Assembly: GCF_009727065.1 (NCBI RefSeq)
Contig: NZ_WNLP01000005.1
Span: 89,848 to 153,847, forward strand
Length of the DNA: 64,000 nt
Source of the DNA: Bifidobacterium canis
Lineage (GTDB): Bacteria; Actinomycetota; Actinomycetes; Actinomycetales; Bifidobacteriaceae
Direction: 5' to 3'
The stretch's first letter is position 1, and each line of letters opens with the position of its first letter. Shown piece after piece: positions 38,009 to 46,705 of this stretch. A program made the translations under genes and the position numbers. Under the pieces are notes generated by a model. That model worked only from the letters and a program-made list of their open reading frames with translations, searched no databases and was not told the DNA's origin.

Positions 38009-39067
38009 TCAGCGCGTTGTGGCGCGTGGAATCACATACGAGAACGTCTCGATCAGTTCGGGATCGTGTATCTGCCCGTTGATTCTGCCGAGAATGCGGT
38101 CGACCGCGGTCGGCGCGAGCCAGTCGAGGCAGCTCGCCATCGTCGTGAGCGGCTGCTGCAAGTATTCGGCTTCTTCGATGTCGTCGAAACCGATCACCTG
38201 CACACTGCTCGGAATCTCGATTTGCGCGGCGGAGAGCGCGGAGATCGCGCCGATGGCGAGCTGATCGTTCAACGCCACCACTCCGTCGAACGGCACGCCC
38301 GACTCGATCAGGCGCGCGGTGGTGTGGAAGCCGGAGCCGATCGTCCAATCAGGCCCCGTGTTGCCGATCAGCTGCGGCAGCAACTGCGTGCCGCGCTGTT
38401 CGCATTCTTCGACGATGCCGCGCAAACGCAGCTCGGCGTTGCCTTCGACGGCGGTGCGCAACGTGTCGAACCCATTCCTGTAGTCGGAGCGCGCGCCGAC
38501 CACTGCGAGCTGCTTGCTGCCGCGGTCGAACAGGTAGCCGGCCGCCGTCGCGCCAGCTGCCACATCGTTGGGTGTCACATGATCCGCCACACCATCGGTG
38601 TCGCGCGCGCCGACGCAGACGAGCGGATATGGCACGCGCAGATCGTCGGGGCTGAACTGCGCAACCTCACTGAGCGAGAGAATCATGCCGTCTGACACAG
38701 TGGTGTTGAACCCGTGCAGCAGGTCGTGCAAGCCTTTGGCGCTGCCTTCCGCATACGTCGTCACATACACGCTGTAGTTGCGCTGGCGAGCCGCGTCGAT
38801 TACGCGGTTCGCCAGCTCCGCCAAATACGGCGGCGTGAGTGTCGGCACGGCGAGCGTGATGAATCCTGTGTGATCACGGCTCAGATTGCGCGCGGCGACG
38901 TTGACCTGATACCCGATTTCGTCGACCACCGACTGCACTTTTTCGCGCGTTTTCGCCGACATTCTGCCGGTACCGTTGATCACGTTCGACGCGGTTTTCA
39001 GTGATACGCCGGCTGTTTGCGCAACGTCACGCAATGTGATTCGCTTCTGCCCCGCACTGCTCGGCAT
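38009..39067 (-). CDS. LacI-family transcriptional repressor
   Basis: A 352-residue LacI-type regulator. The N-terminal helix-turn-helix reads ITLRDVAQTAGVSLKTASNV followed by the hinge helix region (VNVAARNLSRD). The sugar-binding domain begins TGFITLAVPTLTPPYLAELA and includes DGVVALNDQLAIGAISAL and VQVIGFDDIEEAEY. It lies directly downstream of GH42 on the same strand and most likely controls the galactoside locus. The ATG at 39067 has GAGG 5 nt upstream. Palindromes that could be operators lie in front of this gene and in front of the ABC transporter. Confidence 0.92.
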   Translation of the reverse strand: MPSSAGQKRITLRDVAQTAGVSLKTASNVINGTGRMSAKTREKVQSVVDEIGYQVNVAARNLSRDHTGFITLAVPTLTPPYLAELANRVIDAARQRNYSVYVTTYAEGSAKGLHDLLHGFNTTVSDGMILSLSEVAQFSPDDLRVPYPLVCVGARDTDGVADHVTPNDVAAGATAAGYLFDRGSKQLAVVGARSDYRNGFDTLRTAVEGNAELRLRGIVEECEQRGTQLLPQLIGNTGPDWTIGSGFHTTARLIESGVPFDGVVALNDQLAIGAISALSAAQIEIPSSVQVIGFDDIEEAEYLQQPLTTMASCLDWLAPTAVDRILGRINGQIHDPELIETFSYVIPRATTR

Positions 39068-39100
39068 GGTCACCTCGATTCCCTCGTCTCAAATGAGTGT

Positions 39101-39115
39101 GTACACGTGTTATTG
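39101..39115. promoter_or_regulatory. Candidate LacI-type operator upstream of the lacI gene
   Basis: GTACACGTGTTA contains the perfect palindrome ACACGTGT (39103-39110) with a central CG, as in many LacI-family operators. It lies about 36 bp upstream of the lacI start. Confidence 0.4.
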
Positions 39116-39145
39116 AATCAGTTATAGCTTGATTATTCTACGTGC

Positions 39146-41230
39146 TCACCTCACCCGCACCATCAACACGCCATTGCGCTGCAATGTAATGGTGTTCTGT
39201 GCTCGCTCGCCGCGGTAGAGCAGCACTATGTCGCTCTGCTCGCGCTCGTCGAGTTCCATTGTGACGCTTTGCTGTCGGCGGTTGATGTAGGTGCGGAACA
39301 CGTGGTCGCCGTTCGCGCGTTCTATCGTCGCGATGTTCGGATCTGTCGCCTGCACGTTGATTGCGGGCAGCAGTTCGTGCTGAATAATATGTGCGAGATC
39401 TTCACGCCGAAGATCACAGCCGACATACCACGTGTGCCCGTCACCATAGTCGTGCGAAACGATCGCCGGCATATCTTGCAGCTCCCACTCGCGCGCGGAG
39501 TCGCCGGAATACCGCGCGATGACGTGCGCATTATCCGCCACGCGGGTCAGGCACGTCTGCCACAGCGAAGTGACACCGCCGTCGCTGAGCTCAACGGTGT
39601 TTGGCTCGCCTTCGATATCTCCAAGAATATTGAATTCCTCGCCGCTCACGCCGAGCATCTCGCGCAATGTGCCATTGCCGGCGCCCGGATACCCGCCGAG
39701 CCCTACCTGGAAGTGTTCGTTGACGATGCCGGTGGCATAGCCGACGAGCAGCTTTCCGCCGCGCTCGACGTATGCTTTCAGTCGGTTCACATCGGCGTCA
39801 GAGAGCATGAACACCGTTGGCAGCACGACGAGATCGTAGTCATCCCAGTCGTATGCGAGCGGGGTCACATCGGCGCGCACGCCGGAGTCGAGGAATGCGC
39901 GATACCAGTCGCGCACGTCGTGCCAATGGTCGAGTTTCGTGGTCGGCAGCGTCGGAATCTCCGTGGACCACTGTGATTGCGCGTCGAAGAGTATCGCCAC
40001 ATGTGACGGTGCGATCTGCGTGCCGGGCAGCCCCTGCTCGGAGAGGTCGCGCAGCGTTGCACCGGTTTCGCACACTTGGCGGAACAGGTTCGTGTCGGCA
40101 CCGGCGTGCGGCAGCATCGCCGAGTGAAACGCCTCGGCACCGCCGCGCGACTGCCTCCATTGGAAGAAGTTGATGGCGTCCGCGCCCATCGCCACGTGCG
40201 CCAGCGCGTCGCGTTCGAGTTCGCCGTTGCGTTTGCGCGCGTTCACCGGCTTCCACTGCACCGATGAGGTGGAGTGTTCCATCAGATACCACGGTTTGCG
40301 CTTGGCGATGGAGCTGACGAGCGAATCCGAGCACAGCAGTTCGTCGAGGTGTGATTCTCCTTCGTGGAAGTAGTGGTCGTTCGACACGAAGTCGACGTCG
40401 TGCGCCCATTGCGAGTAGTTCATCGCGCACTGGTCGGTGGAGATCATGAAGTTCGTGGTGATCGGTTTGTTCGGGCAGATCTGTGCGATGGCGTCTCGTT
40501 CGGCGCGGAAGAAGTCGAGCAGCATGTCGTTGCCGAAGCGTTCGAAATCGAGTTGTTGCGCCGGATTCACCATTGCGTCGGCACCCATGTGGCGCGGGAG
40601 CAGCACTTCGTCGAAGCTGCGCAACTCCTGTGACCAGAACGCGGAGCACCATGCTTCGTTGAGTGCGTCAATCGTGCCATATTTCTTCTGGCACCAGCGA
40701 CGGAAGTCGTGAAGGGCATTGTCGGAGTAGTCGTGGCGGTTGTTCCAGCCGTATTCGTTGCCCACGTGCCATGCCGTCACCGTGGGGTTCTCGCCGTAGC
40801 GTTCCGCGAGCTTGCGACACAGGGTGAGCGCGTATTCGCGGAACACCGGGCTCGACGGGCTCCACGATTGACGTGAGCCGGGGTTGATTGCATGACCGTA
40901 TTTGTCGCGTGGCAGCACTTCGGGGTGCGCTTCATAGAGCCACAGTGGGGCGCTTGCCGTGGCGGAGGCCAAGTCGACGCTGATGCCCGCTTCGCCAAGC
41001 ATGCCGATGACGCGGTCGAGCCAGTCGAAGTCCCATTCGTGTTCCGAGGGTTGAATGCGGTCCCAGCTGAAAATGCCGAGCGCCACCACGTTGACGCCTG
41101 CTTTGCGCATCAGCTCGACGTCTTGCGCCCACACGTGTTTGGGCCATTGGTCTGGATTGTAGTCGCCGCCGTATGCGATGCCCTTGCCGCTTGCGGTCAA
41201 TAGGCGCGGCCATGCGAATTCTCGACTCAT
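39146..41230 (-). CDS. Family GH42 beta-galactosidase
   Basis: A cytoplasmic glycoside hydrolase of 694 residues with the GH42 architecture: a TIM barrel, a trimerisation domain, and a C-terminal beta domain. The acid/base is Glu159 in HVGNEYGWNN and the nucleophile is Glu318 in WYLMEHSTSS. Early motifs GGDYNPDQWP and SWDRIQPSE are typical. GAGGGG lies just before the ATG. With the ABC importer upstream and lacI downstream it forms a galacto-oligosaccharide locus. I recall a GH42-linked importer in B. animalis subsp. lactis reported to favour beta-1,6-galactosides; identity with this locus is not established here. Confidence 0.94.
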   Translation of the reverse strand: MSREFAWPRLLTASGKGIAYGGDYNPDQWPKHVWAQDVELMRKAGVNVVALGIFSWDRIQPSEHEWDFDWLDRVIGMLGEAGISVDLASATASAPLWLYEAHPEVLPRDKYGHAINPGSRQSWSPSSPVFREYALTLCRKLAERYGENPTVTAWHVGNEYGWNNRHDYSDNALHDFRRWCQKKYGTIDALNEAWCSAFWSQELRSFDEVLLPRHMGADAMVNPAQQLDFERFGNDMLLDFFRAERDAIAQICPNKPITTNFMISTDQCAMNYSQWAHDVDFVSNDHYFHEGESHLDELLCSDSLVSSIAKRKPWYLMEHSTSSVQWKPVNARKRNGELERDALAHVAMGADAINFFQWRQSRGGAEAFHSAMLPHAGADTNLFRQVCETGATLRDLSEQGLPGTQIAPSHVAILFDAQSQWSTEIPTLPTTKLDHWHDVRDWYRAFLDSGVRADVTPLAYDWDDYDLVVLPTVFMLSDADVNRLKAYVERGGKLLVGYATGIVNEHFQVGLGGYPGAGNGTLREMLGVSGEEFNILGDIEGEPNTVELSDGGVTSLWQTCLTRVADNAHVIARYSGDSAREWELQDMPAIVSHDYGDGHTWYVGCDLRREDLAHIIQHELLPAINVQATDPNIATIERANGDHVFRTYINRRQQSVTMELDEREQSDIVLLYRGERAQNTITLQRNGVLMVRVR

Positions 41231-41265
41231 GTTCCCCTCAACCCTTCAGAATGTTTTGAACAAGT

Positions 41266-41273
41266 ATTGTATA
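41266..41273 (-). promoter_or_regulatory. Candidate promoter of the GH42 gene
   Basis: The minus strand has TATACAAT about 36 nt before the ATG, in an A+T-rich stretch. TTGTAT lies 19 bp upstream as a poor -35. It would allow GH42 to be transcribed separately from the permeases. Confidence 0.4.
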
Positions 41274-41298
41274 TTTTGAAATCTACGAATGCATACAA

Positions 41299-41336
41299 GT
41301 GGCCGTGTGGCGCAGTGTTGGGCACCACACGGCCAC
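41299..41336 (-). terminator. Hairpin between the permease genes and GH42
   Basis: Arms GTGGCCGTGTGG and CCACACGGCCAC, 12 bp perfect, with a 14-nt loop. On the minus strand no U-run follows, so it may be a partial terminator or an RNA-stability element. Confidence 0.6.
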
Positions 41337-41364
41337 GAGTTTTGCTTGTGTTGTTTTGTGCCAC

Positions 41365-42354
41365 TTATTCCTTAACTGCGCCTGCGGCGAGGCCGGACTG
41401 CCAGTACTTCTGCAGGAGCAGGAAGGCGACGACCAGCGGGATGATCGTGATGAGCGAGCCGGTGATCACCAGATTCTGGATGGCCTGGCCGCCAGCGGTG
41501 GATGCCTGGTCCTTCCACTGGTTCAAGCCGATCGTCAACGGATACCAGTCGGCGTCCTTCAACATGATCAACGGCAGGAAGTAGTTGTTCCACGTCGCCA
41601 CAATCGTGAACAGGGCGCACGTCACGATGCCAGGAGCCAGAAGCGGAAGCGACACCGTGAAGAACGTTCTCATCTCACCGGCACCATCGACTCGGGCTGC
41701 CTCAAGCAGTTCGGTCGGCACGGCCTGTTCGGAGAAGATCCACATCAAGTAGAGACCGAACGGGCTCACCAAGCTCGGGATGATCATTGCCCACGGAGTG
41801 TTGGTGATGCCCAGCTTGGCGAAGAGCAGGAACTGAGGAACCGCCAATGCAATGCCAGGAACCGAAATTGCACCGATGATGATCGCGAAGATCGCCTTGC
41901 GGCCTGGGAAGCGGAACTTGGCCAGCGCGTAGCCACCCATGATGGCGAGCAATGTCGCGCCGCCTGCACCGATGACCACGTAGAAGATCGTGTTGAGGAA
42001 CCAGCGTCCGAAGATGCCGTCCTGGTAGGTGAACACCGTCTTGATGTTGTCCCACAACGCGAACGTCTTGCCGAAGCCCAAACCGAACGTCGACGTGAAG
42101 TCGGCCTGCGTCTTCGTCGCGTTGATGATCAGGTAGAGGAACGGGAACAGGCAGTAGATCGCGAAGATCGAGCAGACGATGGTCAACAACGTCGACTTTC
42201 GAGGATTCGCGACGTTGGCGAATCCGCTCTTGCGTGCGCGCTTGCGTTCCGCTCGCTCGTCGCGAGCCACCTTGCGCTCATGTTCACGTTCGATTTTGCG
42301 CACCTCGCGTGGCGAGTGCATGACGTCTTCGGAATTCTTAGTGGCAGTGGTCAT
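41365..42354 (-). CDS. ABC sugar transporter permease, MalG-like
   Basis: An inner-membrane permease of 329 residues with six helices. The EAA loop, which contacts the ATPase, reads ELLEAARVDGAGEMRTFF followed by LPLLAPG. The first 55 residues are a charged cytoplasmic extension (EREHERKVARDERAERKRAR). Its ATG overlaps the stop of the other permease by 4 nt (ATGA), so the pair is coupled. No ATPase gene is in the locus; such importers often share an MsmK-type ATPase encoded elsewhere. Confidence 0.93.
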   Translation of the reverse strand: MTTATKNSEDVMHSPREVRKIEREHERKVARDERAERKRARKSGFANVANPRKSTLLTIVCSIFAIYCLFPFLYLIINATKTQADFTSTFGLGFGKTFALWDNIKTVFTYQDGIFGRWFLNTIFYVVIGAGGATLLAIMGGYALAKFRFPGRKAIFAIIIGAISVPGIALAVPQFLLFAKLGITNTPWAMIIPSLVSPFGLYLMWIFSEQAVPTELLEAARVDGAGEMRTFFTVSLPLLAPGIVTCALFTIVATWNNYFLPLIMLKDADWYPLTIGLNQWKDQASTAGGQAIQNLVITGSLITIIPLVVAFLLLQKYWQSGLAAGAVKE

Positions 42355-43280
42355 TTCATCTGCTCCTTCATGCTCCTCAGCTGTACTGCGTATGCGATCG
42401 CCATCGTGATGATTGCCATGACGATAGCCAATGCAGCCGCGTAATTCGACTGTCCACCCGAGAAGCTCAGCGAGTAGGCATACATGTTAGGCGTGTAGTA
42501 GCTCGTGATCACGTTGCCCGGCACCATGTTCTGCATGATGCTCGGCTCGTTGAACAGCTGGAACGAACCGATGATCGAGAAGATCACCGTGATCGCCAAC
42601 GATCCCTTGAGTTCAGGAAGTTTGATGCTCTTGACGATCTGCCATTCACTCGCGCCATCGATCGAAGCCGCTTCGTAGAGCGAGTGCGGGATCGTGGAGA
42701 GCGCGCTGTAGAAGATCAGCATGTTGTAGCCGGTGTATTCCCACGTGTTGATGTTGCCGATGGCAGCCAAGAGCACGTCAGGCGAAAGCACGTTGATGTG
42801 CGTGCCGAGCCACGAGTTCAGAGAACCGACCAAGCCGTATTTCGTGCCATACATGAACGCCCAGATCAACGTCGAGACAACGGCTGGCACGGCATAAGGC
42901 AGGAAGGAAGAGATACGGAAAAACTTCATGCCGTGCAGTTTCATCGAATCGAGTGCCAGAGCCATCAATGCGGCGAGACCCAGCATGATCGGCACCTGAA
43001 CAACGGTGAAGAGCGCCACGCGTCCAACGGAACTCCAGAACAGCGGATCTTGGAACAGTCGGGCGTAGTTGGCAAATCCTACGAAGCGGTTGCCGCCGAC
43101 CATGCGGTTCTGGAAGAACGAGATGTAGATTGCATACAGCACCGGAATGATGAAGACGAACATGAACACTGCGGCGAATGGCCACATGAACTTCCATCCA
43201 CGCCAATCACGGCGTCTGCGATTCACTCGCGGCTCCGATGAAGCCGCCGTTTGAACTGTTGTGGCGCTCATTGCTATCAC
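42351..43280 (-). CDS. ABC sugar transporter permease, MalF-like
   Basis: The partner permease, 309 residues, with an initial basic segment (RVNRRRRDWRGWK) and six helices. The EAA loop reads LYEAASIDGASEWQIVKSIK. A GTG at 43280 has GAGAGG 4 nt upstream. An ATG at 43271 is also possible, but its ribosome-site spacing would be 13 nt. It follows the binding-protein gene by 35 nt and overlaps the next permease. Confidence 0.93.
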   Translation of the reverse strand: MIAMSATTVQTAASSEPRVNRRRRDWRGWKFMWPFAAVFMFVFIIPVLYAIYISFFQNRMVGGNRFVGFANYARLFQDPLFWSSVGRVALFTVVQVPIMLGLAALMALALDSMKLHGMKFFRISSFLPYAVPAVVSTLIWAFMYGTKYGLVGSLNSWLGTHINVLSPDVLLAAIGNINTWEYTGYNMLIFYSALSTIPHSLYEAASIDGASEWQIVKSIKLPELKGSLAITVIFSIIGSFQLFNEPSIMQNMVPGNVITSYYTPNMYAYSLSFSGGQSNYAAALAIVMAIITMAIAYAVQLRSMKEQMK

Positions 43281-43315
43281 TTATCCTCTCTATGCCTTGT
43301 GGCTACGTTCGGCTC

Positions 43316-44668
43316 TCAGCCGTTGTTCGTCACGTCGTAGCCCTGCTGGGTTCCGTGTTCGGTCAGCTTCTTGCCGTATTCCGTGAAGGCTTCCTTCAGC
43401 GTCTTCTTCTTGCCGTATGCAGGAGAGATGTCGTCACCGAACTCGGTCTGGGCGAAGGCGTTGTATGGCAGGTACTGGAACTCGTTGACCGGGCGCTTCG
43501 CAGCCTCGGCAAGGATCTTGTTCACGTTCTGGCCACCGAAGAACTCGTTGGTCTTCTTGTTGGATTCCGTGTTCGGATCGGTGAAGGAGTCGCTGTTGAG
43601 AATGGACTTCAGAGCCGGGAACGTGCCGGTTTCCGACATCGTCTTGGCACCATTGCCGAGCGTCATGTATTGAATGAACTTGTATGCAGCGGCCTGGTTC
43701 TTCGACTGCGAGGTGATGGCCAGTGCGGAACCGCCATCTTCTGCGGAAACCTCGTCGCCTTCATTCCATTGCGGCAGCTGGGTGACGCGCCAATTGCCCT
43801 TCTGGTCGGGAGCGCCGTTCATCAGGTTGATCGGCATCCAACCGCCGATCACCAGGGAAGCGAGCGAACCGTCGTTGAGTGAACGGTTCCATTCATCGGA
43901 CCAGTTGGAGATCTGCGTGTTCACCAAGTCTTCGTCGATGAGCTTCTGCTGGAAGTCGATGTATTTCTTCATGCCTTCGTCGTTGGTCATGTCGATCGTG
44001 ATCTTCTCACCATCGACCTTCCACGGGTGAGCGCCAGCCTGCCATGCCTGAGCGGTGAATGGCTGGTATTCCATGGCGCTGCCGGAGTTGTTCGTCATGT
44101 ATGCGCCGGTCTTGCGCACCTTCTTGGCGGCCTCATAGTAGTCGTCCCAAGTCTTGATCTTCTCACCGTCAACGCCGGCCTTGTCGAACACGGCCTTGTT
44201 GTAGAACAGCATTTCTGGGCCGGAATCGATTGGCATTGCATACGGCTTGTTGTTGTATTGCAGCTTGCTCCACGGGCCGGAAGCGAACTTGTCGGCTTCC
44301 TTGTCGGCACCATAAGCGCTCAGATCAACGAGATCGTTGGTCACTGCGAACTGCGTCACCGTTGGATCTTCGAGCATCACCACGTCTGGAGCGCCCTTGC
44401 CAGCGGCGATGGCGTTCGTAAGTGCCGTCTGCGTGTTCGACGCAGTGCCGGTGGAGTTGAACTTCACGGTGATTCCCGGATTGTCTTTTTCGAAGTCGGC
44501 GATGAGCTGCTTCATGCTGTTGCCGGAATCCCAGCCCCAGAACACGAGCTCGGCCTTATCTGCGTCACCCTTCGAGCCGCTGTTGCTGTTGCCGCAGGCG
44601 GCCATGCTCACGAGCGTGGCGAGCGCCACTGCCGAGGCAAGAACGCGGGTAAATCGATGTGCTGCCAT
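43316..44668 (-). CDS. ABC transporter sugar-binding lipoprotein (family 1 solute-binding protein)
   Basis: The extracellular receptor of the galactoside importer, 450 residues. The signal peptide ends in a lipobox, SMAAC, with the lipidated cysteine at residue 25. The mature protein begins with a Ser/Gly/Lys linker, then the binding fold (AELVFWGWDSGNSMKQLI, GAPDVVMLEDPTVTQFA, YNNKPYAMPIDSGPEMLFYN). The start is the ATG at 44668 with GGGAG 7 nt upstream, not the open frame back to 44725. Preceding DNA carries a strong promoter with overlapping palindromes. Confidence 0.93.
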   Translation of the reverse strand: MAAHRFTRVLASAVALATLVSMAACGNSNSGSKGDADKAELVFWGWDSGNSMKQLIADFEKDNPGITVKFNSTGTASNTQTALTNAIAAGKGAPDVVMLEDPTVTQFAVTNDLVDLSAYGADKEADKFASGPWSKLQYNNKPYAMPIDSGPEMLFYNKAVFDKAGVDGEKIKTWDDYYEAAKKVRKTGAYMTNNSGSAMEYQPFTAQAWQAGAHPWKVDGEKITIDMTNDEGMKKYIDFQQKLIDEDLVNTQISNWSDEWNRSLNDGSLASLVIGGWMPINLMNGAPDQKGNWRVTQLPQWNEGDEVSAEDGGSALAITSQSKNQAAAYKFIQYMTLGNGAKTMSETGTFPALKSILNSDSFTDPNTESNKKTNEFFGGQNVNKILAEAAKRPVNEFQYLPYNAFAQTEFGDDISPAYGKKKTLKEAFTEYGKKLTEHGTQQGYDVTNNG

Positions 44669-44764
44669 CTGATGCTCCCTTTCGCATCCAGAAAAACCAA
44701 ACAATGAACAATCGGCATCGATCATTCACTGATTGACTCTCTTGTATTTCCTCTTATTTCAAGT

Positions 44765-44807
44765 GGTACAGCTGTGTACCTAAATAGAATGATACAACGG
44801 TATACCA
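44765..44807. promoter_or_regulatory. Two candidate LacI-type operators at the importer promoter
   Basis: Operator-like site 1, TGATACAACGGTATACCA (44790-44807), is an imperfect palindrome inside the promoter spacer. Site 2, GGTACAGCTGTGTACC (44765-44780), has perfect 6-bp arms and sits over the expected transcription start. Both positions suit repression by the LacI protein encoded at the other end of the locus. Confidence 0.55.
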
Positions 44808-44816
44808 ATATGTCAA
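44789..44816 (-). promoter_or_regulatory. Promoter of the galactoside ABC operon
   Basis: The minus strand has a perfect -35 TTGACA (44811-44816), a 16-bp spacer and -10 TATCAT (44789-44794). It lies about 120 nt upstream of the binding-protein start. Confidence 0.78.
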
Positions 44817-45127
44817 TTCAGACACACAAATCCCCGAAATTTGCGGCGTTTCTCTCTGTCCAACCAACCTATTATACGGGTCAGAAAGCGTCTCTCTTAC
44901 GCCCCTAATAAATATATGGGTCATTCCCAAATAATCTATGTGCAGGTTGCTCGGCGCACCCCGCACGAGCTTTCTATCGATCGAAGGGGCGAAGCGCCCA
45001 CAATCGGGGCAGAATACACTTCGCAACAAGGTTGTGTGGTATGTGTTTCTGGTGAGTGCCGCGCGACGCATTGCCTTGCATCGCCGGCACATCCAGCCAA
45101 GAGAGAACGAGAAACGGGAACGAACCC
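44817..45127 (+). other. Upstream region of pdxS
   Basis: About 310 bp without a supported gene. A TATTAT box at 44870-44875 could start a long pdxS leader of about 245 nt. I see no clear riboswitch, MocR-type repeat or tRNA. Confidence 0.4.
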
Positions 45128-46003
45128 ATGGAAACTACTCGCAACGAACTTAACAAGAATCTCGCGCAGATGCTCAAGGGTGGCGTCATCATGGACGTCA
45201 CCACCCCGGAGCAGGCACGCATTGCCGAAGACGCCGGCGCGTGCGCAGTCATGGCGCTGGAACGTATTCCGGCAGATATCCGCGCAGCCGGAGGCGTGAG
45301 CCGCATGAGCGACCCGGCGATGATCCGCGGCATTCAGGAAGCGGTGTCCATTCCGGTCATGGCCAAAGTGCGCATCGGTCACATCGCCGAAGCCCGCATT
45401 CTGCAAGCCATCGAGATCGACTACATCGACGAATCCGAGGTGCTCTCCCCTGCCGATGACGTGTACCATATCGACAAGCGTCAGTTCGACGTGCCGTTCG
45501 TATGCGGTGCGAAGAATCTGGGCGAGGCGCTGCGCCGCATCGAGGAAGGCGCATCCATGATCCGCACGAAAGGCGAGCCGGGCACCGGTGACGTGATTCA
45601 GGCAGTGCGTCACATGCGCACGATGAACCGTCAGATTCGCGAACTCGTCTCGCTGCGCGACGATGAAGTGTATGAGGCAGCCAAGCAGCTCGCCGTGCCA
45701 TATGAACTCGCGAAGTTCGTGCATGATAACGGGCGTCTGCCCGTTGTCAATTTCGCAGCTGGTGGCGTCGCCACCCCAGCTGACGCAGCCTTGATGATGG
45801 AGCTTGGCGCGGAAGGCGTGTTCGTGGGGTCGGGCATCTTCAAATCCGGTGATCCGGCCAAGCGTGCAGCCGCCATCGTGCAAGCCACCGCCAACTGGCA
45901 GGACGCCGATCTGCTCGCCCGTCTTTCCGCCAATCTCGGCGAGGCTATGGTGGGCATCAACGAAGATGAGATCGAAACGATCATGGCCGCACGCGGCGAA
46001 TGA
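45128..46003 (+). CDS. pdxS: Pyridoxal 5'-phosphate synthase subunit PdxS
   Basis: The synthase subunit of the DXP-independent vitamin B6 pathway, which builds PLP from ribose 5-phosphate, glyceraldehyde 3-phosphate and ammonia. The 291-residue barrel shows the near-invariant [70 protein letters not shown] and [15 protein letters not shown]. The start at 45128 is set by alignment with the family; the ribosome site is weak. PdxT follows after 43 nt, so the two form an operon. Confidence 0.97.
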   Translation: METTRNELNKNLAQMLKGGVIMDVTTPEQARIAEDAGACAVMALERIPADIRAAGGVSRMSDPAMIRGIQEAVSIPVMAKVRIGHIAEARILQAIEIDYIDESEVLSPADDVYHIDKRQFDVPFVCGAKNLGEALRRIEEGASMIRTKGEPGTGDVIQAVRHMRTMNRQIRELVSLRDDEVYEAAKQLAVPYELAKFVHDNGRLPVVNFAAGGVATPADAALMMELGAEGVFVGSGIFKSGDPAKRAAAIVQATANWQDADLLARLSANLGEAMVGINEDEIETIMAARGE

Positions 46004-46046
46004 TCAGCGAATGATCGGCAAGTAACCGGCAAACGATTGGAACCAC

Positions 46047-46697
46047 ATGGTTGTTGACGTCTCCTACATCTCCAAAGAGCATTCCGCTGGCGCGCAGCAA
46101 GCTGCCAGCGGCGTAACTGGCATTCTCGCCGTGCAGGGTGCATTCGCCGAACATGCCGCCATGCTCGACCAGCTCGGAGCCGAATGGAAACTGCTGCGCG
46201 CAGCCGAGGACTTCGACAATTCGATCGACCGCGTGATCCTGCCCGGCGGTGAAAGCACCACGCAGGGCAAGCTGCTGCGCTCGACCGGCCTGTTCGATCC
46301 GATTGCCAAGCATATAAGCGCTGGCAAACCCGTGCTCGGCACGTGCGCCGGCATGATTCTGCTCGCACAGCGATTGGATAATGACCCGAACGTCTATTTT
46401 GGTGCACTCGATGCCACCGTGAGGCGCAATGCATACGGCCGCCAGCTCGGATCGTTCACCGCCACGGAAGATATCAATGTGTTCGACGCCGACGGCTCGC
46501 ACGCCGCCGTCATAACCGACTTTCCGCTCGTGTTCATTCGCGGACCGTTCGTGGTCGACGTCGGCGAGCGCGCGCAGGTGATGTGCCGCACCAACGGCAA
46601 CGTGGTCGCCCTGCAGCAAGGCAAGATGCTCGCCACCGCCTTCCACCCCGAGATCACCGAAGACACTCGCTTCCACGAGTTCTTCCTCTCGCTGTAG
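46047..46697 (+). CDS. pdxT: Pyridoxal 5'-phosphate synthase glutaminase subunit PdxT
   Basis: The class I glutaminase that supplies ammonia to PdxS. The 216-residue protein shows GILAVQGAFAEHAAML, LPGGESTTQGKLLR, the nucleophile elbow GTCAGM with Cys100, and the histidine-glutamate pair in TAFHPEITED. The first 22 residues are an extension upstream of the usual family start; an internal start is not excluded. Confidence 0.96.
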   Translation: MVVDVSYISKEHSAGAQQAASGVTGILAVQGAFAEHAAMLDQLGAEWKLLRAAEDFDNSIDRVILPGGESTTQGKLLRSTGLFDPIAKHISAGKPVLGTCAGMILLAQRLDNDPNVYFGALDATVRRNAYGRQLGSFTATEDINVFDADGSHAAVITDFPLVFIRGPFVVDVGERAQVMCRTNGNVVALQQGKMLATAFHPEITEDTRFHEFFLSL

Positions 46698-46705
46698 CCG
46701 GCAAA

